This document shows, piece after piece, positions 22,438-34,389 of a DNA stretch of 64,000 nucleotides (position 1 is the stretch's first letter; each line of letters starts with the position of its first letter). The position numbers and the translations under genes are program-made. The notes below the pieces were generated by a model. The model was not told where the DNA came from. It searched no databases and worked only from the letters and a program-made list of their open reading frames with translations. This DNA comes from Papilionanthe hookeriana x Papilionanthe teres (lineage: Eukaryota > Streptophyta > Magnoliopsida > Asparagales > Orchidaceae), in contig CM040421.1 of assembly GCA_022702705.1 (NCBI GenBank), positions 68,008,121-68,072,120 on the forward strand, read 5' to 3'.

Positions 22438-25001
22438 TGTCGGTCGTTTTTCTATGAGATAGAACCATATGGTTTTGGTTTAGTTTAATTTATATATATA
22501 TTGATTTTTTTAAAATAAAATTTTCAATTTGAAAAAAATGAAATCAAACCGATCTCATAGTTTAAATAACTGAGAACTTCACTACAAGACATGTATTTAT
22601 CCCGAAGAATAGATAAATGGCTTAGTGGCGAGGCTCGATCAAATAAACTAAAGAATTCATGACATTGGTCTACAAATCAATTATGTCAACCGACAATTTC
22701 CCTTATATAATATGGAGAAATTAGACAGGGTTTATATTAATATCGGGTCTTTAAGTTTCTTATAAGGCCTTATCACCAAAATTACACTTTTACCCCAAAA
22801 GGCCTTATCACCACATAATTCATTAAATTTATTTCAAATGACTTAAAAGTTTTTTATGTTACTACACCCATGGGTTAATTAAAACATTAGAGGAGAAAAT
22901 ATAATTTTTTCAAATTTAATTTAATTTATATAATTATTTCAATGCAAAAATATGGGTTTCAAGGGAAATTCAATAACTTAATCAAAACAAAGTTTCCGTC
23001 CTTAAGAAAATTATTGGAGGTTCACATAGACCAGAGGATCACTTAGATCAAATTTCATGGTTTTTTAAATTTTAATTTAATTATTATAATTATTTCAATT
23101 TTTTTAGTATTAATTAAATATAAAATATTATATTAGTAGAAAATTAAGTTTTATTTTTATTAAATCTATCTAAGGTCAGGGAACCTAGAGAAATAAGTTT
23201 CATGTTTTTGTAAGTTATATTTTAATTATTAAAATTATTTTAGTACAAAATTAGGGAATTTCCATTTCTTAAAGCTTTTAGTAATTGATTTTACCCCTTT
23301 AAAATTTAGTATCTTCATTTATAGAGTTAGTAAAATTACCCCAATTGTTCCTAAATGATTAGAAGACAATTTAGAACATTTCCAAAAATTTTATTAATTT
23401 TGTGATTTTATTAATTTTTTAATTATTTAAATATTAAAATAATGCTTAAAAATAAAAATTTTTTAATTACAATTTTATTTTTTAGAGACTCCTCTGATCA
23501 CAGAGAACTCCTAAAATTAATTTGGTAATTTTTTTGAACTGTATTTTAATTATTATAATTATATGATTGCCAAAAATGTGATTTAACATGAAATTTTAAT
23601 TTAAGCATTTAAATTATCTTCATTTGACTTAGGAGAGTTTCCGTGACCATGAATTACAGTAGAGAGTAATTTTTAGGTTATTTACATTTATATTAAATCC
23701 AATATATTTTTATTTAACTTTTAGGTCTTAATTGTCATTAGGGATATACTTAATGAGTTATACCAAGTTTATATTTTTTCTAGGGTTCTCTACTCATACG
23801 TAACCTACAAAAATTTAATTTGTATTTTTCTGATCATTATTTTAATTATTATAATTTTTATACCAAAACAGACATGATAATTTGAAAGATAAAGATCTCT
23901 GTCTTGAGATCTCCTCTGACTTTGGAAAAATCAGGGAAATTTTCCTAAGACAGAGGCAACTACATACCAAAATATCAAGCTATGGTGAAATGTCTTAGTG
24001 CATGGAGAATCGAAACATTCATAAAGTGTATTTAATTCATTAAAAATCAAACATGCATCAAATAAATTTCAAACCATTTCCACATTATTCACCTCTGTTC
24101 ACTGAGCACTAGGGTATTTTTCTTATATTTTTCTGATTTTTCTACACCAAGTTATGGATTTTTGAAGTTAACTGAATTTAAATAAATAAAAAAAACCTAA
24201 TTTCCTACTTAAACACGTGGTGCCATGTCATCCTCGCAGCTCCGAAGTCTCCATGCATCACTCCTCCATTTGACGCTACCATCTAACTCAGCTGCAACGC
24301 AGCCGTGCTTTATGTTTAGATCTTATGTCCGGCGCAATCCCAGCCCTCCATTTGATACATGTGCAATTCAATGGCGCCTGGTCTTCGTTCCCAACCGGTT
24401 CATCCCGTGAGCCGTCCATCTTTTAGACTTAAGAACTCGAGCTAGACCTAACCAAATCACATGGAGTTTGTTTCTATGACTCATCTGACCTAGACGAACA
24501 TATCCATATAGTTTATACGGTATGAAATACAGTCTACACATGTATAAGATCAAAACAAACTCAGGATAAAGAGTGAGTTCAATACCTTCCTCTGAGAAGT
24601 GAAGCTTCAATTAGAGAGTTGTGGCAGCTTCAATTGGTCCCAGCGAACTTCCAGATGAAGTCTTTTGCCCTTGTGAAATGCCTGGACCTGAATTCGACCA
24701 AGGCCGATTTCAGGTGTTGATCAAAGTCCGGTATAGAGGCTCTCTCTGTTGATGTTTTTATAGGGAAACTTCTTCTTTCACTCTGATGATGGTGTAGAAC
24801 AAGTTGGTTTGGAGTCTTAGGCAGTGGGGAGATGCAATTGCAACTGTCCTGGTTTTAACTGAAATTTCAGTAGGGAAATTAGCTCAGGGCAGTGGGGATG
24901 AGTGGCTGAGGATGGTGGGCTTACACTGAGGAGGTCTCAGGGAAGCTCTGAGAGTAATTTGGCAGAATTTCCATAGGAAATTTTCAGCTGTGAAGGGTGG
25001 C

Positions 25002-25008
25002 TTTTATA
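25002..25008 (-). promoter_or_regulatory. TATA box of the solo LTR
   Basis: The minus strand reads CCATGGCTATAAAAGCC, a canonical plant TATA box. It lies between the G/T-rich U3 block and the more GC-rich stretch that would be transcribed. A solo LTR keeping such a box could start transcription toward lower coordinates. Confidence 0.6.
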
Positions 25009-25319
25009 GCCATGGCCAACGGGCTGAGCTCATAGCTTGGCTTTGGGTGTGATTTGCTTCTTAGGTGGAAGGCAACAAGGCACAAGTGATCAGTGAGGGG
25101 ATGCCACACTGACAAGGCCAAAATTTTGAATTTAGGGGGTATGGGGCGCTTGATTTTAGCTGTTTCGGCAGCCTAGGTCGGCCTGCAAGGACAGAGATGG
25201 TGGCTAGCAGGCTGATGGGAGGTAAGAGAAGGGTTTAGTACCATTAATTGGGTTGCTTACTTGAGGGCTAAAGGGAGTTATGGGTAAGCCAAAAAGGGGA
25301 AGATCCATTAGTTCAAAGT

Positions 25320-26460
25320 AGGGGTCCTTTAGTCCATAGCTCAATGAGCTTGGGTTGGGTTAGGCCAGACCAGTCTTAGCGGTCCTAAGGTTGGCTGCCA
25401 TGGAGTTAATTTGGTCCATTTGGTTCCACTTAAGTGACATTGGGTCATATTGTTCATCTTGGTCACTTGGGTTCAAGATTGGGCTAGCTTGGGTTTGAGT
25501 CCAATTGATTGAGCAATTTGGTGTGCATGATTGTTAGAAAGAGTTTAGAAAAAGGATTGGTGTGGTTTTGAATTGATTTGGGGGTTCAATTTGGTTTAAT
25601 TTGGGATTTTCGTCAATTTGGGGCAAGTTAGGCTAGCGTGAGTCTATCTTGGACTAAAGTGGGGTTTAGGCCCAATTGATTGTTCAACAAGGTCTAGGGG
25701 ACGTGTTGAAGAGTTCCCAAAATAAATTGGGTGGCAATTTTGGGATTGGGAAATTCAATTTGGTGTGATTTGGTCATGTGTCTAATTTGGGGAAAAAATA
25801 AGGATTTTGGATTTAGGTTGACTTGGGTGAGACTTGAGCTCAAATTTGAGGCAATTGAATGTTGCATTTGGCATAGAGTAGTGTCATGAGAAGTTTAGAA
25901 TTCAAATTGAGGGGAAATTGATTAACATTAGGCTTAATTGGGTCACTTGGTCAAAATTGGGGATTTTAAAATTCAAGTGAAGTTGAGCTCAAATGTGGGT
26001 CAAATTGGGTTTGGATTTAGTTTAGATTAAGGCTAGGGATGTTGAATTAAAGTTTGGAATTGAAATTGGGCAATATTGGGGTCAATTGGGTGGACATTGG
26101 ATTTAATTTGGGCATTTTTGGATTAAATGAGTCAAATTGGGGCTTTTGGTTAAATTGGGCCAAATTGGGTCATGTGATAGTTGAGAGAAATGAAATTGGG
26201 AATATTTAGGAGGTTTTGGGATTTTTTGAAAATTTTTGGAATTTTTTTATTTTTGTGTTATGAGGGGTATTTTGGTAATTTTGCAAATTTTGAGGTTGTT
26301 TTAGAAATTTTGGTAAATTTTGGTCAAATTGGTCAATTTGAGTGGTGGGGAATATTTTAAAATAATGTTTGGAGAAAAATAGGTAATTTAGGTAATTTTT
26401 GGGTAAAATTTGAGGTTTAGGGGTATTTTGGGCAAATTTATGGCAGGGGGTCAAAAATAG
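25320..26460. repeat. C-poor, G/T-rich low-complexity block in the solo LTR
   Basis: This is the counterpart of 15420-16560 with the same strand bias and many GGG runs, diverged in detail. Open frames on its minus strand are Asn/Gln/Pro-rich artefacts of composition. Confidence 0.7.
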
Positions 26461-26930
26461 AAATTTTGGAAGAATTGAAGTTGATTAAAGGTGAGTAGTA
26501 TGAAATTGTTTAGGTTGAGCCATGGACCAAGGGCAACCATCATTTGGTCCTCTATGCGTTGGTACTAACAAAACCCTTAGCTTGGGGCTAAGAGCTTGGG
26601 AAAACCACACACATGAGTTTTCAAAAGAGTAGGAGATCAAGGTAGGATGTGCTTTGTTTAGGGTTGTGAGTGTAACTTGTGTATTTTGTAAACTCCAGAC
26701 CTCCCAGTGTAAATCCTAAGGTCTGTCCACCTGTAGGAGACTTCGCCAAGGCTTCCTTATGTTTGGTCTTTCTCCTAAAAGTTGGAGGTTAGGTCTTAAG
26801 CATATGAAAGCTCCCAGTGAAGCAAAGAAGATTTGAATTTCTAAGGGGGAGGTTTCCAAGACTAGTCTTCTAAGAAAGTCATTAGCTATTCTAAAGAGAG
26901 ACTAGACCTCGACCAAAAGTGAGGTTAACA

Positions 26931-26935
26931 AAGTG
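26931..26935. repeat. Target duplication AAGTG, right
   Basis: AAGTG directly follows the solo LTR and matches 22433-22437. Confidence 0.88.
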
Positions 26936-28486
26936 GCAGCTCATTAGTAATCGGGTCAAGATGATATAAATGAAAGCAAGAGAAGTGACAGAGCTCAAAG
27001 GGATAGTCAAAGGAAGGGGGAGTGATTCCTTAAATGGTAGAGTAGCCAGGTCAGGTTATCACGGATCCGTCATCCCAAGCTACTGTGATCATAAGTCTAC
27101 CTGGTTGTGAAGGTAGATGACTCGACATGTCCAGAGATCTCTGATCAGCAATCCATGAATTGTTTCAAGAAACGAAACTCTATCATATGACTATCGATAG
27201 AGTTCAAAGAGGTGGGGCTTATACCCGCCGAAGTGCTGAGGATACCGCTGGAAAAGAGGAGAAAGGAAGGTTCAACTCTAAAGCTAAAAACACTTCCAAC
27301 AAAAGGACTTACACCCATCTAGGTTGGGAGCGTTCTAACACCCTAAGACACTAGACAACCACTTAGATATAAATCTATGTTGAGCTTGTCAGGTTGGAGA
27401 GGCACGGGGATTTCACCTTGGGACATGCAAATGATGTAGTTGTTTATATAAGACCAAAGTGTGAAGGACCTATTAATATGAATTAGAAGATTCATGATAT
27501 ACAAACCATTAAAATCTAGCACGAATGTCATGTGGGGAAGTTAAAGGTAGCTTTTAAAATTCCCGAATTTCTTAATCCTAAATATTAATTATTCTTAAAA
27601 TTTTATTAGTATTTTAAAGAAAATTTAAAATACTTTAGGTCCTAAGAGCCTAAATGATTCGTGTGATTCATAGATAAAAGCACAATCCAAAAAAAGAGCA
27701 AAGCTAATGCAAACATACAACCATGCAGAAAAGTAGGAAAATAAGCCAAATATAAAATAATAAAAAGCCAGTGTTCCTAGGTCGGCAACATTTTCCAGAA
27801 AATTACAAAGGCGTCAGACAACGCATAAGTACACATTTGTTCCCAATTTTATACATCAATAACCTTTACAATTAAGGTACGGGACACAAGCAAACAATTC
27901 CTGGTCCTCATCACATGGTTCTATGGGTTTGGTGCCTCGCAATCCATGCTCATACCTTATTTCTAATACAAGACTCTCTTAGGACTCTAAAAAGTACATA
28001 GATGAAAGAGAAAAAAGACTTGGCATGACACTGAAATAATGTTAGCGAGAAAGCCAATCACATTCAAAACATTTGAGCTATGCCCGACGGGAGGAGTTGA
28101 TCAGCGTCTGCATAAAGGAGTTAGTATTTAAATCAATATATTGCTCCTCCCTTTTACATGTGTGAAGTGTATCTTTTCCTTGAATCTCTGCAAAAAGACT
28201 GACCTAATATACTATCATGTATATAAAAAATTAGTAAACAGACAGACACACCATATGCACAAAAGGTGATGCCTGGCTAAGGCAACCAAACTAGTAGAGA
28301 ACTATAGCCAAGACATCGAAAAAGGCTACCTAACATCCTAACCTTAGCCTAGCATATCATCTAATGTAGTGTCCTAATACAATATCTAAGTGGAAAGTTA
28401 TTTCAGAAGGCTAGCATATGTTTATATGGGGTCGTCACCACCAGTTGCATCCTAAGGTTCCAAGGTTTCTAAGAGGCGCCACTAGA
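26936..28486. other. Unassigned DNA, possibly leader of a minus-strand LTR element
   Basis: This continues the sequence at 22432 across the solo LTR. No reliable coding region is seen; a 64-codon frame at 27160-27354 has no recognisable motif. If the LTR call at 28487 is right, the right-hand part would be that element's untranslated leader. Confidence 0.4.
28475..28481 (-). promoter_or_regulatory. Possible primer-binding site next to the third LTR
   Basis: The minus strand reads TGGCGCC, followed by TCTTAGAAAC, five bases from a TGT/ACA-type LTR end at 28487. The position and first bases fit a tRNA primer site, but the match is short. Confidence 0.4.
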
Positions 28487-29000
28487 TGTTGGTTTTGTAA
28501 AACTTTTGAGTTTTAAAAGGATGAACCGTCATTCGGTATAACGTAAAGATGTAATTTATTTCAAAGTCGTTTTGAAAATATGATGCTTAATAAAAGTATG
28601 TAAATTTTTTTAATACTTTTAAATAAGTCATAATATAAGGAACAAAAGCTTAATGGCACTTATTAGACCCCTTGAGACTTTTGCACAACATACGTGCACT
28701 GGTCCACAGTGCTATAGCTAGTATGCCCATCGAGGTATCATTGTGGGTAATACTACGTATCGTGTCATGACCAATGGAGGGTCACTCAACTAACTAACTA
28801 GCTCCAACGTCAAGACAATTGGTGGAACATGCAAATACAACATATCCAATGCGATATGAAAGAAGTAGGAATGATTGAAAGATGAAAAACATTTGCCACT
28901 AGTACATGGAGGCATATACTAATAACGAAAGTGCCGATAGTGCGGAGTGGTGCATCTAAAACATACAACACAATTGGAAACGAGTATGTTGTAGAGATAG

Positions 29001-29226
29001 TGACTAGAGAGTGGGTGTGTCGTGGAGGCAGTGACTTGGAGTGATGGTTGTGTTGTAGAGTCAGTGACATGGAGGGGTGGTTTGTCATGCAGGCAGTGAC
29101 CCAGAGGGGTGGGAGTGCCTTGGACAGAGTGGCCTAGAGGTTGGGTGTGTCGTGGAGCTCGTGGCCTAGAGTGTGGGTGTGTTGTAGAGCCGATAGCCCA
29201 GAAAGGTGGGCGTGCTGCAGAGGCAA
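29001..29226. repeat. Degenerate minisatellite, seven units of 31-33 bp
   Basis: Seven units begin at 29001, 29032, 29065, 29097, 29130, 29162 and 29194. Each opens with a variant of TGACCTAGAG or TGGCCTAGAG, then a G/T-rich middle, and ends near GAGGCAG. The repeat makes open frames on the minus strand (28919-29233) that look like a Thr/His/Pro-rich protein, but this is composition. Confidence 0.85.
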
Positions 29227-29659
29227 TGACCAAAAGGAAAAGCTATGACTGTCTGATGTGATGTCGTATAAGGAGAAGGTGAGGTAATTCTCACTGAGGA
29301 GAATTAAATAATTGTAAACTTGATGTGCAAGCCACCCCCAAATATGACATGTGGATGTTTGGAATGAGTGTGTGCACACTGACTCAAATAGAACCAAACA
29401 TGAAATTCATGAACATGCATAATCTAATACAAAGCAGATAGGTGAGGGGATACTAGTGTGATTGCAAACACTAGTGACGTTGGGACACCATGATGTGGAG
29501 GTGTCAAGGAGAAAGTCTGTCAAGTGATAGGCCTGTGGGAGGCATGAACATTCTTTAGGAGTGTATGAGGGAATATGATCATAAATGAATGATAGGGTGC
29601 AAGTATGAATGCACTAATGTAGAAAATGTGAACCAAACATGTAATGATGCAACATTCAA

Positions 29660-30245
29660 CAGAAATGGTCATTCAAACTGATTTGATTGGTGGAAGAGAC
29701 CAATTGGGCGAGCCAACGAGAGTGGTCGATTAGGCCAACAAGTGCAGCTGATCGATAAAGGAGGGTCTGTCGGATGAATCAGACCGGTCCGGTCAATCTG
29801 TCGAGCTGACAAAGAGGGTTGATGGATTTCCTCGTACTGGTGGCAGTCGATCGTTCCAATCAACAGAAGGTAGTCGATTAAGCGACGAACGATCGATTGG
29901 TCGAACCACCTTCCGCCGACTCTAACTATCCACCACCACTAGCCTGATGTATTTGATCCTGGTTGTTCGATAAAACTAGTTGCGGTCGATAAGTTGATAT
30001 ATTCATCATAACCAATCGTTAGAGTTGACAGAAGGTTGTCGATCGAGCCAGCGTGAATAGTCGATCAACAGGAATGTGCCATTCGGACCGATACTATCAA
30101 TGGTGATTGATCGGTCCACTAATCGTATCGGTCCACATGACAAAAAAGGATCGATCAAATTGATTGGGCCGGTGGAAACCAATCGTTCGAGTCGATGGAA
30201 GACGGGGAAGGGTCGATCAGACCGATTAGACTGGTGGAGTTGAAT
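29660..30245. repeat. Degenerate GATCGAT-rich repeat block, period roughly 60 bp
   Basis: Phrases such as ACCAATCGTT, followed by a GA-rich segment with AGAAGG, then GTCGATC and a GATTAG/GGTGG segment, recur with much divergence. GATCGAT or CGATC is unusually frequent. It sits in the third LTR. Confidence 0.55.
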
Positions 30246-31868
30246 TTGACCTAGCAGCAAAAAAAGCATTCAAAGATGACATTTTGATGCAATTTGAAAG
30301 TTCATGCACTGCACTCAACCCAAATGTGAACACTTGCATAAAATGAAGGTCCGATCATTCTCGATGATGAAGACGAACTCAACCTAACGATCTCATGGTT
30401 AAACTTCAGGGGTAAGCGACGAAATAGAGCGAGTGTTACACAGAGCGACAAACGGATGCCTTTATTTGCTCGATATGAAGGGATTTCATCAGGATGATCT
30501 TCGCTGAGTAGGAAATCTCAAAGTGTGAAGACTTTCCATTCTATAGTTCAAATTGATGGATTTTTTCCTTCCTATCCTTAGGACGAAATCACCGGCTCAA
30601 ATGTGTGATTGCAACGGTCCCGTCTTTCAAATTTTGGTATAGAATGGAAAATGAAGGTTTTTCTTATGGATTTGTGGGAATTGCAAAAGCTCCTAATCCA
30701 ATGGCGCTTCATCTAGGAAATCAAAACCCTAATCCTAATCTCTCTAACATCTAAAAATGGGAGTTATAAGAATGAAAGTCGCAAGGGATTAAGAAATTTC
30801 ACCTACGAGTCGATTGATTGAAGCATTTCTTCTTGTTGGAAGAAGCTCTTCACACCTGAGCAAGTGACGAAGCCGCCAGATTTGGCCTCATTAAAAAAGA
30901 TGAGGAAGCTTTCCTCGATGGAAAATCACCGAAGACGAGGAAGATGACCACAAAACGGAAGAAAGTGATGGAGAGATGAGGGAAAATGTCTTCCCTTACC
31001 TTCACTTTGAAGAAGAAAAAGCACCTTGAAAGCTTCTCCTAAGCTCTCTACTACTTGCTCAACTCTCTCGCTCCAATGCCCATCAATTAGCCAAGTGAGC
31101 TCTCCCCAATGGCTTATTCAGCTATAGGGAATTGGTCCAGGTGCTCAAGGCCGCTTTTTCAATTTGGCATGGGCCCAAAATATCTCCTATGCCTTAATTG
31201 GATGAAGAACCAGGCAATGACCAGCATTCCCAGCCACCTCAACGGCGGGAATCCAAGGACCGAAATTGCAAAACTCGTGAAACAGATTAAGGTGGCATGA
31301 CCATGGCAGGCACGTGTGTTGTCGCTCGACTATTGATGGTGTCACGAATCAGGGATCGGTGTGGCCACGCTCGAGGCCCAACATAATTACGCTGAGTGCT
31401 CTATCTTGCAGCTTGGCTATGCCATCCTTTAGCGTGGTCAAGCCGCCCTGAGGGACCTGTGCACCGACTGCGAATTTGGGCATAATTACGCAGACTCTCT
31501 GTTTGGTTGGCATGTTTAAAATGCGTTAGATTGTGGTTACGCTGCCTTTTGGGCTATTTTCCTAAAAAACTCGTTCTTCCAAAAAAGCTTGCTGAAGAGG
31601 TTCTGAGCCTCATGAGACCTCCGGAGGATCGAATATGAGTGTATCATGACCTTCGAACCTTCGTAGGGGTCAAAAGTGCGTCTTAGAAGGGCTCAAGGTG
31701 TAACGTACACGTGCTGCTGAGCACGATGGTTCGAACCATGAAATTTGTTTGTCCTACCCTTAAACTTAAGGCACGAACACATATGGGGGCTATCTCGTCA
31801 CGGTCTACATTACTAGAATATCTGTATCAGTTGGATATAGCATCGTGCCATATGAACGAACATTAACA

Positions 31869-33004
31869 CATAGGATGCAAGAGACGATGTTGGTTCAATC
31901 ACGATCGTCTCGAAGCACGGCCATGACGGCGTAAACCCCCAACTAGTGTTGTGTCATTAAAAGAGGATCTTGCATATGTTGCATCAAAATGGATGCCAAT
32001 AGAGTCACCAATAAATTTAAAGAGTTGTTAGCAATGTTAACTGGGGCTGCTACAATTAAGACATGAGGTTGCAATAGAATTAGGCAATGGTTCAAGATGT
32101 GGTGGTTGTGTAATGCTTCATTGCACATCACATTTCATATACATCCAATTTAGCACATTTAAATACAACAAAAATGAATTAATTGGATAATTTTAGCTTT
32201 CCTAAAAATTAATTAAAAATTACTTACTTCCAAAATTAAAACTCTTGCGTTTCAAAGTAATAGATTGAAAATGCTCCGAACGAACATATACGTGCAACAA
32301 TATCCAACCTGGGTAATATAATAACTATTTTGCAACATAATAATAACAAAAGCTAAGAAAAAAAAAATTCTAGCTATACATGATTACGAAACTCTAAATT
32401 TAAAGAGAATTCTATGGGATTAAGTTAAAAATAAGCTTTACATATCAGGAAAAAAATGCATATTTTGCTTCTTAATAAGTCAGTTTATAAAATTTGAATA
32501 TAATTAATTTCTCTAAGTTCAATTGTTTTATATCATCTTTAAATTATCGAAACCATGTTGACTGAGAACCACACCAAATTAGAACATGACGACATGATAA
32601 GAAAGCTCCTAATTAAAATTAGACTTAAATCATCAGTGGCAATACCAACACAGTTCTTATCAATATCCAAAATCAATTTATACATCATTTAGATTATACA
32701 CAATAGGATAAAGCCATTAATAATCCATCGAATAGTGCATGTGAAAACAATAACCACAAATGCATTAAGCAATTGATTTGTTCATATCAAAAAAATATAA
32801 AATAATCACGTTGCACTTTAACACATCAACAGTATTGTCATTATGAGAAAATATCACTATAATGAGCTGAAGTTATGCGCTTCAAAATGTGTACAAATGC
32901 AATTTACATAAAAACTGCAATTGAATTTGATTACATAGAAAGTAAAACAATATGTAGGGCAATTTTAGTCATAAAACAAGTACTAAAGATTTCTTGCATA
33001 AATC
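31869..33004. other. Unassigned AT-rich DNA left of the LINE cluster
   Basis: I see no defensible gene. The first 250 bp are of more even base composition and might be decayed coding DNA, but no frame stays open. The stretch ends at the target duplication of LINE1. Confidence 0.5.
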
Positions 33005-33020
33005 ACGTATCTATAATCAT
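33005..33020. repeat. Target duplication of LINE1, left
   Basis: ACGTATCTATAATCAT occurs here and again at 39474-39489, flanking LINE1 exactly. Confidence 0.95.
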
Positions 33021-33036
33021 TTTTTTTTTTTTTTTG

Positions 33037-33826
33037 GGGAAAGAGCATCGGTGGCTCCCTACGTGTTAATCAGAAAAAATTGGTACAAGGGGTGGGGGGG
33101 GAGGGGAGGCCGATCCCCAATCTAAAACAAAAAAACCAAAAAAATACAATACCCACTCAACCCCTAGGGGTTCAGCCTCCCACAAGTACAACTCACACCA
33201 AAATGCTCCAAAACAAAGTTGGCAAAAACAAAACTTAACAAGAAGAGAGAACAATAAAAAGAGTAAGAGCAGATGATCCCAATAAGCATTGACAAAACCA
33301 CGGTTGAGAAGGAAAGAAAAATCAGGTGTCCAAAAAACCCATAAAAATCCGTTACTGCAGTAAGAAATCGAAGATTGCCTGTAACAGAACCAATGGTGGA
33401 TAAAGAAATTCTGCACAACCATCCTGTAAAGAGAAAGAAAAATGCAAAGCCCGCTGTCCAGCACTCCACAGAGGAAACTGAAAGGAGAATCAAATTGCAA
33501 AGCCCGATGTCCTGCACTGCACAGAGGAAGAAACCCATCTCCAAAACACAAGGAAAGATCACTAGCAACCTGTGCCAAGCCAACCATCTTACAGAACAAA
33601 GTTAGAGACTCAACAAGAGAAATGTTAACCAAAGCAAGTGTGATATCCTACAGCCCAAAAACTAAAGCATAATAAATCAAGATATGAGACCCTGCAATAT
33701 TAAAGGATGATATAGAGGCAGGGAGTTAAAAATAACCAAGATAACCATGAGGTGAGTACTGAATTCCAACAGATAAGCTAGAAACAAAACAGCTAAATAC
33801 ATCTAATATAAGGTAAATCCATTGTA
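33037..33826 (-). other. LINE1 3' UTR with conserved terminal motif
   Basis: This is noncoding, although it holds long chance open frames (188 codons at 33066-33632) caused by T-rich sense-strand composition. Its sense end reads CACGTAGGGAGCCACCGATG and then CTCTTTCCCC before the A tail. The same ending is found in LINE2, 3, 4, 5 and 7. Confidence 0.85.
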
Positions 33827-34282
33827 TCACCGTGTATAAGTATTGCCAGTATGCTCATGTGGGGCTTTACCCACCCTAGGTGTATCCGTAGCATGCTTTG
33901 CCAGCCAGTCAGCTGGCTTATTGGCTTCCCTATAAATGAAATTGAGCTTGACCTGTAAAGAGGAAACATCAATGACAGACCATATCCTTTTAAATAGATA
34001 GATAAGATTCCAAGGAATGTCGATTTCCCTTTGGTACATCTTTACCAATAAGATTGAGTCAGATTCTACAATTAAAGCATTAAAGTGAAAACAAATGGCA
34101 TTTTTGAGAGCAAAAGCGAGTGCCCAAATTTCAGCATGCAAAGGGGTTTCGGCAATGACGAGGGAAGAAAAATAAAACCTTGTTTTGGCACCATGATCCC
34201 CGTACAAACCCCCAACCCCAGCGATCAACTTATTCCAACAGCCATCAATATTTATTTTTATCCAACCCCTTTCAGGTGGCAC
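33827..34282 (-). pseudogene. LINE1 ORF2 RNase H domain, locally open
   Basis: The RNase H would remove template RNA after first-strand synthesis. This 151-codon frame matches the plant RVT_3-type RNase H at the C-terminus of plant L1 ORF2. All four acidic catalytic positions can be read: D13 (KINIDG), E51 (LHAEIWAL), D75 (VESDS) and D124 (KPADWLAKHA). It is separated from the upstream ORF2 by frameshifts, so it would not be made as part of ORF2, but its catalytic core has not decayed. Confidence 0.87.
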
Positions 34283-34389
34283 CCATCTTACCAGTACTGG
34301 TTTTTTAATAGCAAGTGAAGGGGAGTTGCACTTTTAGTAGCTCTATGATAGTAAGCTTTGATATGAGCTATTGTTTTAAGAGAAGTGGG

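Larger units (their letters stand above)
22438..26930 (-). mobile_element. Solo LTR of the Tat/Ogre-like family
   Basis: Both ends (TGTCGG and GTTAACA) and most of the interior match the LTR at 10348-17061. There is no primer site on the left and no internal domain on the right. The 5-bp sequence AAGTG lies on both sides (22433-22437 and 26931-26935), as expected of a target duplication around a complete unit. Its length is 4493 bp, about 2.1 kb shorter than the other copy owing to one block missing after about 22770. Solo LTRs arise when the two LTRs of an element recombine. Confidence 0.9.
28487..31868 (-). repeat. Probable third minus-strand LTR, right border uncertain
   Basis: The plus strand opens TGTTGGTTTTGT next to the possible primer site. 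A candidate right end is TTAACA at 31863-31868. The interior is laid out like the Tat/Ogre LTRs: AT-rich left part, a tandem-repeat zone, then a more GC-rich zone (30750-31320). It is not obviously homologous to them in sequence. No target duplication could be tested because the other end of the element is not identified. Confidence 0.4.

Noticed and set aside
27160..27354. 64-codon frame with a charged composition
   Set aside because: It is short, isolated and unmatched; the sequence is in a decayed region between two LTRs.
29001..29226. CRISPR-like array
   Set aside because: The units are contiguous and diverged with no distinct spacers, and the genome is a plant's.
28919..29233. 104-codon minus-strand frame resembling a repeat protein
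   Set aside because: It is a direct translation of the 31-33-bp minisatellite, and neighbouring frames are open in the same way.
31740..31830. A plus-strand polypurine tract and LTR start at ATATGGGGGCTATC
   Set aside because: No matching LTR or second copy could be found in the window, and it falls inside the presumed minus-strand LTR.
31943..32131. 62-codon minus-strand frame as a possible host exon
   Set aside because: No splice context or recognisable residues; it could be chance.
33066..33632. 188-codon open frame rich in Leu/Phe/Cys on the minus strand
   Set aside because: It lies in the LINE1 3' UTR. Its hydrophobic look comes from T-rich sense composition, and equivalent frames in sister copies are not conserved.
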